Assembly (NCBI RefSeq): GCF_013373365.1
Contig: NZ_CP035925.1
Coordinates: forward strand, 3,782,001 to 3,846,000
Source of the DNA: Lentibacillus sp. CBA3610
GTDB lineage: Bacteria > Bacillota > Bacilli > Bacillales > Amphibacillaceae
Reading direction: 5' to 3'
DNA: 64,000 nt
Shown here: positions 57,651 to 64,000 of the stretch, in pieces
How positions within the stretch are numbered: the first letter of the stretch is position 1
Layout: each line of letters begins with the position of its first letter
Made by a program: the position numbers and the translations under genes
The notes under the pieces: model-generated
The model's database searches: none
The model's input: the letters and a program-made list of their open reading frames with translations, nothing else
Told to the model about the DNA's origin: nothing

Positions 57651-57721
57651 CTGTCAGACATAATGAATGCCACAAGCATTCCAAATGCAAACAGTAAGGT
57701 GAGCACCTGAAAAGTTGACAT
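57641..57721 (-). CDS. TxpA/holin-like type I toxin (26 residues)
   Basis: The peptide starts MSTFQVLTLLFAFGMLVAFI and ends MSDRHK: one hydrophobic helix with a short charged tail, the pattern of the TxpA/YqdB-like toxin family. GGGGGTGA lies about 7 bases before the ATG. It is too short for ordinary gene calling. Expression would damage the membrane unless blocked by the antisense RNA from the opposite strand. Confidence 0.8.
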   Translation of the reverse strand: MSTFQVLTLLFAFGMLVAFIMSDRHK

Positions 57722-57876
57722 ATATGCCTCACCCCCTTCCCCGTTATGACATGACCAATGTCTGCCTACGAGTAACAGAAGTGAGCCACCCTCCCATGAG
57801 AAGCCGATATATTATTCTTCTATTTTATCATACTTCCAGTAGATTATTCATCTGCATTTTAGTTATAGCGTTTCAC

Positions 57877-57920
57877 AAAAAAAAGAACCGATAACCCTAT
57901 TATCATAAGGCTACCGGCTT
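57877..57920 (-). terminator. Minus-strand terminator after the 86-residue protein gene
   Basis: AAGCCGGTAGCC / GGGTTATCGGTT stem (with G-T pairs) followed by CTTTTTTTT on the minus strand. Confidence 0.75.
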
Positions 57921-58179
57921 AGCATGAACCCGCATAATAGAACATCATATCTGCATAATCGATGGTTCGTGTGCTTGGAATATAGATCATATCGTCAGGT
58001 TGAATCACGGACTTTCCTGATCTTGGCGTGATGTTTTCACGCTGGATATGTTGCTCTAACTCGTGTATGGCAAGGTCTCTGTCTTCGCTGGATAAATAAT
58101 CGAATTCCACATCGATTTCCAGTTCGGGAATTACGAAATAGGTATTATTTAGTTCGAAAGTCAACGTTTCTGGTTTCAT
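57919..58179 (-). CDS. Hypothetical acidic protein
   Basis: An 86-residue protein, acidic, no membrane segment, no family recognised (MKPETLTFELNNTYFVIPEL). AGGAGTGATGA lies before the start and a terminator overlaps its end. It may be co-transcribed with the 50-codon frame just upstream on the same strand. Confidence 0.6.
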   Translation of the reverse strand: MKPETLTFELNNTYFVIPELEIDVEFDYLSSEDRDLAIHELEQHIQRENITPRSGKSVIQPDDMIYIPSTRTIDYADMMFYYAGSC

Positions 58180-58194
58180 TTGTCATCATCACTC

Positions 58195-58347
58195 CTAAAT
58201 TTTTTCATGCGTTAATAAGTGAAACGTATAAAAACACAAGCACACCTGTGAACATGCAACGTAACTCCAATCCGTTTTGTTTTTCGGCATGTCTTCTTTA
58301 ATCGAATTTTTGATAGATATGATTATTTTGGTGAATCCTGTATTCAT
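58195..58347 (-). CDS. Possible small protein (50 residues)
   Basis: MNTGFTKIIISIKNSIKEDM, then a Cys-containing C-terminus (YVACSQVCLCFYTFHLL). GGAGAGG lies before the ATG, and the stop is 15 bp before the next gene start, inside its ribosome binding region, which fits a two-gene operon. Not in any family I know; it could be chance. Confidence 0.4.
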   Translation of the reverse strand: MNTGFTKIIISIKNSIKEDMPKNKTDWSYVACSQVCLCFYTFHLLTHEKI

Positions 58348-58722
58348 GCGTGACCTCTCCTTGTACAAATAATCTCACGCGTTTCATTGGTTGCGGAACA
58401 GCCGTGGAGCAACGGGTTTTCTGGTTTTGATTTATCATTGATAACGCGTGACTATAAAAAAAGAACCGACAATCTCGTTAAAGGACTGTCGGTTTAATGG
58501 AGCACCGGGCGGTTCTATGTCACATAAGAGAAGGCACATCGTGAGTTCGTTATACGGTGAGGTGTTCGTGCAGGGATTGCAAATAAATCACGAAAAATCT
58601 TGTTATTTTGGATGATAGATAATACGATGTATGTTGGGTCTGAAATTTTTTCTTTTTTTCGCCCGAGTACATATATTTTTATTTAGAAAAAATGAATTGA
58701 TGGGAAGGGATGGGTAGGTTGA
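58348..58722. other. Intergenic region with a minus-strand terminator-like hairpin
   Basis: AACCGACAGTCC / GATTGTCGGTT followed by CTTTTTTTAT on the minus strand (58455-58495). It resembles the terminator at 57877 and may end a lost paralogue. Otherwise only the upstream region of the lipoprotein gene. Confidence 0.5.
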
Positions 58723-59421
58723 ATGCGAAAATTTAAAGTGCTGCTTTATTTTACAGCTCTGTTTTTAATTGCTTTGATTTTTACGGGTTGTCAAGATTCT
58801 GAGAGCGAAGAAGCGGATACCGAGCAAGACGGACCTGTCGTAAATTCTGAAACAGATGAGAATTCATCAGATACGGAAGAAGATGAATCAGAGTCCACAG
58901 CGGACACAGGTGATTCAGAGAAGAGCGATTCCAATAATAATTCATCAAACAAATTAGAAAACGATGAATCTAATATCTCCTCATCAGAAACGGAAGATGG
59001 ATCTAAAGATGACGATGTTGATTTATCCAAATACTCCTCTGAAGAAATTGAATACGCAAGAATCTGGCACCAACTAGGCCCAAATCCGGAGATAGATAAA
59101 TTATATGTCATAAAAAAACCTGCCGGTACGCCGCTTAGACCTAACCACGAAGATGTAAGTGCTACCTATCCTGAAGATGTGATTATGTTGAAGGGTACCC
59201 GCATCGTAGATGGGGCCGTCACTTATAGCGGGAATGGGGATGGTACCATTAATAGATATAAAGTACCTGTACGTTGGAATGAGGGGCTGGATGGTGAAAC
59301 AGATAAAGAAGCCATAAAAAATGACACGGAACGTATTGTCGAAGACACAGAGAAAGTGGAAATTACAGCCTTTGCCAACGAAGAAATCATTAATTACATA
59401 GAAAAAATCGAAATGGATTAA
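58723..59421 (+). CDS. Secreted lipoprotein with acidic Ser/Asp/Glu-rich linker
   Basis: A 232-residue protein with a lipoprotein signal peptide: positive start, hydrophobic core and lipobox IFTGC, with Cys at about residue 23. A low-complexity Asp/Glu/Ser/Asn linker (about 25-105) spans the wall. A folded C-terminal domain (about 108-232, with DKLYVIKKPAGTPLRP and GTRIVDGAVTYSGNGDG) would lie outside the cell. The very acidic linker is typical of salt-adapted Bacillaceae. Function unknown. An intrinsic terminator follows. Confidence 0.8.
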   Translation: MRKFKVLLYFTALFLIALIFTGCQDSESEEADTEQDGPVVNSETDENSSDTEEDESESTADTGDSEKSDSNNNSSNKLENDESNISSSETEDGSKDDDVDLSKYSSEEIEYARIWHQLGPNPEIDKLYVIKKPAGTPLRPNHEDVSATYPEDVIMLKGTRIVDGAVTYSGNGDGTINRYKVPVRWNEGLDGETDKEAIKNDTERIVEDTEKVEITAFANEEIINYIEKIEMD

Positions 59422-59430
59422 TAAAAAATA

Positions 59431-59470
59431 AAAAAGTGGCGGTCTTATTGAAGACAAATCGCCACTTTTT
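59431..59470. terminator. Intrinsic terminator
   Basis: AAAAAGTGGCG / CGCCACTTTTT stem with A- and T-rich flanks. Confidence 0.92.
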
Positions 59471-59483
59471 GTTTTGATTAAAG

Positions 59484-59740
59484 TTATGGAATTGCGTCCA
59501 GACATCGATTGTAATACATTTGACGCTCGGCTAAACCATTGTACCCGCCATTGACTCTATACGTCACTTCGGAAACGGAAGGGTTTGTATCACATAACGC
59601 ATTCATGTTGTTATTATCCCACCAAAACCCGGCGCTTGTCTACGGATAATTGGCAGCAACATAATCAACGCCTATGTTTATTATGTCAGGGTCGCCGATT
59701 GCATTAGTTCCCAAATTAAGAAGTTTATGTAACAATTAGA
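59484..59740 (-). pseudogene. Relic of the C-terminus of a GH19 chitinase-like hydrolase
   Basis: The minus strand reads GDPDIINIGVDYVAANYP, a TAG, then [20 protein letters not shown] and [19 protein letters not shown] ending RCLDAIP-stop. SAGFWW and the [12 protein letters not shown] motif are hallmarks of GH19 chitinase/phage endolysin C-termini. The catalytic N-terminal part is missing. Confidence 0.8.
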
Positions 59741-59766
59741 AATAAAAAAGAAGGGGGAGAAAGCGA

Positions 59767-60417
59767 ATGAAAAAGCTGTCCGCGATAATATTAATAGTAT
59801 TATTATTTATTGGGGGAGTATCTTATGTTGTTTTATCATTAGATGAAGAAGCAGAAACAACTAGCCAAGAAAACCCAGAGTTTGTAGAGGATTTAGAATC
59901 ACAAACCAAAATTAATAGCGAAACAATTCCGGAAGATTGGACACAAGAACGCTTTAACGAAACTAAAGACAATTTTGGGAGTATGACAATGATCGAGGAT
60001 GTTAAAAGAGAAATTGTTCAGATGACTTCTCAAAAAATTGAATCAAAGAGGGTCAGAGAATTGAAAGGTAATGACGCCCCGACCTTTCCTTTTACACCGG
60101 TATATCCTTCTCAATTGGGAGAATTTGAAGCCCCATCAGATTATGCAGCTTTAACAGAAGATAATATAGTATATTTAAAAAATTACATTGAGGGCTTAGA
60201 ATTAGATGCAGAAACGACTGAATACTTCCAAGAATTCTTAAATGAGTGGAAAACTGGAGACTTTAGTAATTTAATTGAACTTCATAAAACCTTTCTGCTT
60301 GAGGTGTCCAACCCACCTGAAGAGCTACGAGACTACTTAGAAGTAGATGATTACCGTTTGGCCACTGAAGAAGAAGAACAAGCATTTCTCGAACATTATG
60401 ATTTAATTAATCAGTAG
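59767..60417 (+). CDS. Membrane-anchored or secreted protein of the DUF6241 type
   Basis: A 216-residue protein with an N-terminal hydrophobic segment (about residues 4-25) acting as anchor or signal and an acidic extracytoplasmic part. The region MTSQKIESKRVRELKGNDAP, then FPFTPVYPSQLGEFE, recalls the DUF6241 proteins of Bacillaceae. GAAGGGGGAGA is the ribosome binding site. No catalytic motif. The family assignment is from memory and uncertain. Confidence 0.6.
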   Translation: MKKLSAIILIVLLFIGGVSYVVLSLDEEAETTSQENPEFVEDLESQTKINSETIPEDWTQERFNETKDNFGSMTMIEDVKREIVQMTSQKIESKRVRELKGNDAPTFPFTPVYPSQLGEFEAPSDYAALTEDNIVYLKNYIEGLELDAETTEYFQEFLNEWKTGDFSNLIELHKTFLLEVSNPPEELRDYLEVDDYRLATEEEEQAFLEHYDLINQ

Positions 60418-60496
60418 TGAAACATCATACTTTATTGTTTTATCTTGGTCAACGCGTTTTCAATTTTTTGGACGATTTCGTATGATTAAACCTGTA

Positions 60497-61027
60497 TCAT
60501 TTCCTTAACTTTCTTTTTATAAACGATTGATAATTCATAATTTGTTCTTCATTCATGTTGTCAGGTTCTTTTTTTATTGTGATTGCAGCTAGATCTGTAA
60601 AGTATAGGAAATAGCGCTCCTCATCTTCTGCGAGTCTTTCTAATTCATCCCATCGAAACTTTTCAGTTAAATTATGGGACTCTTTGATTAATTCTTCTTC
60701 TGATAATCTCAAAGTGAAGGCGCCTATTTTGTGTTTGTGTTGTTTAATAATATCTTTTTTATAGCGAGTTAGAATGGCGTGCTCGTAAGACTTCCATATC
60801 AGAGGAATGAGAATTAAACACAAAATAAACCCAAAAATAACAAAATGTGTTGAATATCCAGCCATTATTAAAACAAACATAACCAATGAAATTGATACGA
60901 TTATCTGCATCACCCTACCCTTTTTATGGAATTTAGTGTTGTTTACAGCATTCCTTTGCTGAGCGATTAAATCTTCATCAAAGATATTGAATGTAGCAAT
61001 CAAAGGGATCTTCTCCTTTTTGTTCAC
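60497..61027 (-). CDS. YcxB-like membrane protein
   Basis: A 176-residue protein: cytosolic N-terminus, two close transmembrane helices at about residues 40-57 and 62-79, then a C-terminal YcxB-like domain (about 95-165, with GAFTLRLSEEELIKESHN and FRWDELERLAEDEERYFLYF). Proteins of this layout are common and uncharacterised in Firmicutes. A palindrome lies about 170 bp upstream. Confidence 0.7.
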   Translation of the reverse strand: MNKKEKIPLIATFNIFDEDLIAQQRNAVNNTKFHKKGRVMQIIVSISLVMFVLIMAGYSTHFVIFGFILCLILIPLIWKSYEHAILTRYKKDIIKQHKHKIGAFTLRLSEEELIKESHNLTEKFRWDELERLAEDEERYFLYFTDLAAITIKKEPDNMNEEQIMNYQSFIKRKLRK

Positions 61028-62067
61028 TTAGTTCAATATTTACAATTTTACCATAAAAGACAGGGATCATGTGCAGAATATTATTTCTGAAAAATATATT
61101 TTCCAACTGAGAAAAAAGTATTAGATAAGCTCTTGATACCACTAAGAGGTTTAGTTCGACCAAAGAGTCATCTATTTTTTTAAAAGGTTTAAAACAAAAC
61201 ACCGGTGCGGAATTCCGCATCGGTGTTTAAGAATCTAATTTTCTTCAGGTTCATTGAACTACAACATTGCTCACAGTAAGGCGAGCCGCTCAGCAGCTTG
61301 ATTACTTTGTGAGTTCTATTGAAATAGAAAAATTTATGATTCAAGGTGGACAACCTCTCACGATCGATACGGATGGCGATCAGAATGAAGTAATCACCCC
61401 TGCTAATGCATTCATGCAATTGGTGGGTGAAGTGAAGTATCTCCAGGAGGCAGTGGTTTCAACCAGAGGATGAATTTCTTAAATACATAAAAAGTTAAAA
61501 ACGCGAAATTCTTGTTCCACTGTACCCACCTTTTGCCCTCCAACCACAAAACATCAAGGAATCCTAAGTAATTCTAAGGATGAAAGAGCTATTAAGAGGA
61601 CAAATGTCCTGAATGTAACTATTTAATTTAAATGATGAAGAGATAAAATTACTAAAAGAAAGCAGTAGAAACTAAAAGTGTTTATTTAATGAATGATTAA
61701 GTGGTGAACCTCATATCGTTGGAACAAACTCTACTGAAGTATTTTTGGGTGGCAAAATATTATAGGTATTCCAAGCTTTCACCTGAATGTCAAGAATCAG
61801 TGGAAGCAAGTATTGGGACACTTGGGAAAATGTGTTCCAGACATACCTGCAATAAATAATAACCCTATTCCAATGTAATAAAATAAGGAAGAATCGTTAA
61901 CTCTGATGTATTCAGCAAACCCTAATTATAACAAATTGTATTAAAATTTAGAGTTATTTTCACATTGATACACCTGTTACAAGATAGAAAAATTATTATT
62001 CTTTAGAAAACGGATAATATCTATTACAATATACATAGTTTATAAAGCAAGGTAGGCGGTGTCGTAA
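61028..62067. other. Long gene-poor stretch
   Basis: Contains a 32-bp palindrome (61197-61228) and many short frames. The 68-codon frame at 61267-61473 (contains IQGGQPLTIDTDGDQNEVIT) has no ribosome binding site or known family and could be a fragment. I support no gene here. Confidence 0.5.
61197..61228. terminator. Strong 14-bp-stem hairpin, probable terminator
   Basis: AAACACCGGTGCGG-AATT-CCGCATCGGTGTTT: one G-T pair in a 14-bp stem. T-rich sequence follows on the minus strand, so it probably stops minus-strand transcription. Confidence 0.65.
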
Positions 62068-63250
62068 ATGGAAGTGAACATAGAGCAATTGGATTTAGAG
62101 AAATTAAGTCCGAAGATTGAACACCTTGATAAGAGAAGTGTTGTGGAAGTAATAAATAAATATTACGAAGGTGTTTCCGTTACACAACTCAAGGAAGAGT
62201 ATGATATAAATGTTTCAGCTTCACAATTTGTTAGTGTCTTTCCCAAAAAAAATAACTGAAGATCAGTGTGAATATTGTGACGCTAAATTGGTGCAGGACT
62301 GGAGAGCAAAAAATAGTTTTCGCTTAGGACAGAATAGACCCTACTGTCCAATTTGTAGCCACGAGAATCATGATCAATGCAAGTGTAGCACATGTGAGGA
62401 GCAGCGAAGAGAGGCTTTAATTAAGGAAGAGAATAGAAAGAAGAATCTAATTCGAGAGCATTATAATCAAAAGAATTATGAAAAAAAGCTAGAAGAAAAT
62501 TTGTCACTCGAAGACAAACTTTTCTTGTCTGTATTAATTAGGGGTGGACTTGATGAAAATCTAGGTCATATAGTGCCTATATGGACTTTAGATAATAAAC
62601 TAACTCCTTCTAATAGTTTCACAATTGAATTAATTAAAACTCTAGCTGGTAGGGGGCTAATAGTACCTCATTCAAATTCTTCCATTGAAGCTTTTGTGGA
62701 TGATGAAACTTTTCCAGGCACATATTACGTTGATAGAGTATTGTATAGAATAAATATAAATTCATTGGATAATAATTATCATAATATGATTGAACGTTTA
62801 ATGTATCCTTCACAAGGAGAATTTGAAGCAGATAAAGATTTCTGTTTCAATATGTGGAAAAAGATTGCTTTAAATGAGTCGATAGAATATCTTTTGTATA
62901 GTTTCAATAAAGTAGGTTTTGACTTTAATCCGGGAGAAAAAACACATAAAGTTTTTGAAAATTTATTAAATCACTATTCAGTTGCTCAAGTATACAGCAT
63001 TATATATAGAGCTGTTGCAAACAGTACGAAATTATACCAAGAGAAAAAAATGCCTAAAAAAAGAGCAGCTAATGCAGTGATTACATCTTGTGAGAACTTT
63101 GGAGAAAGAGCTATTGCGGAGGGCTGGAAATTATCAAAGTTTCGCAGGGATTATAATTTGCCGGAGACGGTAATAAGTAAAGTGTTTTTTACGTCCATTC
63201 TCAAAATAGCCTATATAGGATTTGAGGAAAAACCGACACCAAATATTTAA
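62068..63250 (+). pseudogene. Zinc-ribbon protein of unknown function, frame broken at an A-run
   Basis: The first 63 codons (MEVNIEQLDLEKLSPKIEHL, helical) run to TCCC followed by eight A residues (62245-62252), then a stop. With seven A residues the frame continues without a break as FPKKITEDQCEYCD to 63250, giving about 393 residues. The joined protein has a helix-turn-helix-like start (VTQLKEEYDINVSASQF). A zinc-binding cluster follows (CEYCDAKL, PYCPICSHENHDQCKCSTC), then a helical body (DKLFLSVLIRGGLDENLGHI). It is not a family I know. The separate frame starting at 62210 lacks a ribosome binding site. Confidence 0.7.
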
Positions 63251-63551
63251 GTCATTGTGATTATTAATTAAAATGCTCATGTTTGTGCTTGGAATCAGCT
63301 ATTTATATTTATGACTGGAAATTTAAAACGTTGATTTCATAGGATTTTTAGCTTTGATTTTTGTATGTTTAAATGCTTAAAACACGGTCGGCATGATGTG
63401 ATCACGCTCCCACGCCTGAAATGACAGGGGTTGTCTCGGCTCAAAACTAAAATGTCACAAGAATGTACAATATAGTTTGAAAGTTAATGTGGAAAGGACG
63501 TTTTTCGTAGAAGTGTTTTACTTTTACGGCAGCGTCTTTTTTCATTTTTGG
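63251..63551. other. Non-coding stretch
   Basis: Nothing recognised. It includes CGGCATGATGT and TAAAATGTCACA, short words also present near the first integrase (about 20914 and 20777), possibly by chance. Confidence 0.35.
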
Positions 63552-63709
63552 CTATATAGTATAGATTATAGTCGTTTGCAGTTCACCATGGGCTACCTGT
63601 TCCATAGCTATTCCGGGGTCGACACCGACTTCAGCCAACATGCTTATATCGTGTGCCTGAAGATATGAGGCGTTAATTTCTTTTCAATTTTTGTGTGTTC
63701 CAGAAGACT
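63552..63709 (-). pseudogene. Relic of a tyrosine recombinase C-terminus
   Basis: The minus strand encodes LLEHTKIEKKLTPHIFRHT, then, after a two-base shift, ISMLAEVGVDPGIAMEQVAH and GELQTTIIYTI-stop. The H-x-x-R box (HIFRHT), the second His region and the Tyr region (IYT) of the integrase catalytic domain are recognisable. The rest of the gene is absent. Confidence 0.75.
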
Positions 63710-63823
63710 TGTCAACCTGGTCAATATGTTGCATGCAAACAGCGGTGCTGAAGAACGGATTGATGTTTATATTATCACTGATGTCTTAAAAATATCGACA
63801 AACAGACATGTGGTTATTGTAGT

Positions 63824-63852
63824 TTGACAAAATACCTGTTGGGGTATAAACT
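63824..63852 (+). promoter_or_regulatory. Promoter with an overlapping CsoR/CstR-like operator
   Basis: TTGACA at 63824-63829 and TAAACT at 63847-63852 are 17 bp apart. Between them lies ATACCTGTTGGGGTAT (63832-63847), which matches the ATACC..GGGGTAT form of CsoR-family operators. Confidence 0.5.
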
Positions 63853-63881
63853 AAGAGTAGTCCTTCTGAAGAAAGGAAATT

Positions 63882-64000
63882 ATGATAGCATCAAACACTT
63901 TCATAACTTTATTTGTAAAGACTTTTCTATCGCAGGATTGTCCCGGTTATTGGAACACTGGAAATATGATTTTAAATTCGATATTATATAGAAGCAATGA
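63882..64000 (+). CDS. Start of an open frame running off the window
   Basis: AAAGGAAA precedes an ATG, and 39 codons stay open to the window end (MIASNTFITLFVKTFLSQDC...). It lies downstream of the promoter at 63824. It is too short to identify and may be a fragment. Confidence 0.35.
   Translation, partial: MIASNTFITLFVKTFLSQDCPGYWNTGNMILNSILYRSN

Noticed and set aside
61267-61473. 68-codon plus-strand frame
   Set aside because: No ribosome binding site or family; could be a fragment, but the evidence is too weak for a gene.
63477-63668. 63-codon plus-strand frame
   Set aside because: It is antisense to the recognisable integrase relic, which explains the open frame.

Overview
The window comes from a low-to-moderate GC Firmicute, most likely a salt-tolerant member of the Bacillaceae (Virgibacillus/Oceanobacillus/Lentibacillus type). 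This is inferred from strong AGGAGG-type ribosome binding sites and TTGACA/TATAAT promoters. The core genes (gltC-gltAB, glnA, dapH-dapL-ykuS, adaA-adaB) also closely resemble Bacillus proteins. No rRNA, tRNA or CRISPR array was seen.

Region 1 (1 to about 13.6 kb) is part of a conjugative element. A tightly packed, mostly overlapping operon encodes transfer proteins in the order of the staphylococcal pSK41/pGO1 tra/trs system: TraC-like membrane protein, TraD-like protein, TraE/VirB4 ATPase, TraF-like protein, TraG-like two-domain cell-wall hydrolase and TraH-like coiled-coil protein. A repeat-rich non-coding region (6.0-6.3 kb: 23-bp iterons, two hairpins, a 14-bp tandem repeat) follows and looks like an operator and/or oriT. 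Then come two ribbon-helix-helix-type proteins, a MobL relaxase, a membrane-anchored Mrr-like nuclease, topoisomerase III, two small acidic proteins and an ArdC-type antirestriction protein. No VirD4 coupling protein lies in the window.

Region 2 (14.3-22.1 kb) holds a type III restriction-modification system whose mod gene is split by a 1.57-kb insertion sequence with a clear 5-bp target duplication; res is intact. An integrase missing its N-terminal arm-binding region follows on the minus strand.

Region 3 (22.4-34.3 kb) contains an overlapping permease-adaA-adaB operon, then a zone of mobile elements and decay. It has an ORF-less group II intron, a broken yitT-like gene, a related intron with its reverse transcriptase, a tandem P-loop ATPase gene and the 3' end of a different group II intron. 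A frameshifted IS, a third copy of the first intron's 3' end, relics of an ABC exporter and an unknown gene, and a PNPOx-like gene complete it.

Region 4 (35.1-50.4 kb) is nitrogen metabolism: divergent gltC and gltAB (intact), glnA with a shifted 3' end, carA and carB full of small indels although tandem ARG boxes remain upstream, and asnB with one in-frame amber codon. Region 5 (50.6-54.9 kb) is the acetylase branch of lysine/diaminopimelate synthesis: dapH, an aminotransferase, dapL, a ykuS relic and dapF.

Region 6 (55-64 kb) is small accessory genes: a carbonic-anhydrase-like protein, mazEF flanked by two related type I toxin-antitoxin loci (one degenerate), a lipoprotein, small membrane or secreted proteins, a GH19 chitinase relic, a zinc-ribbon gene shifted at an A-run, and a second integrase relic. 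Taken together, the segment combines mobile DNA with many recent pseudogenes, so the core pathways here are partly non-functional or depend on copies elsewhere.
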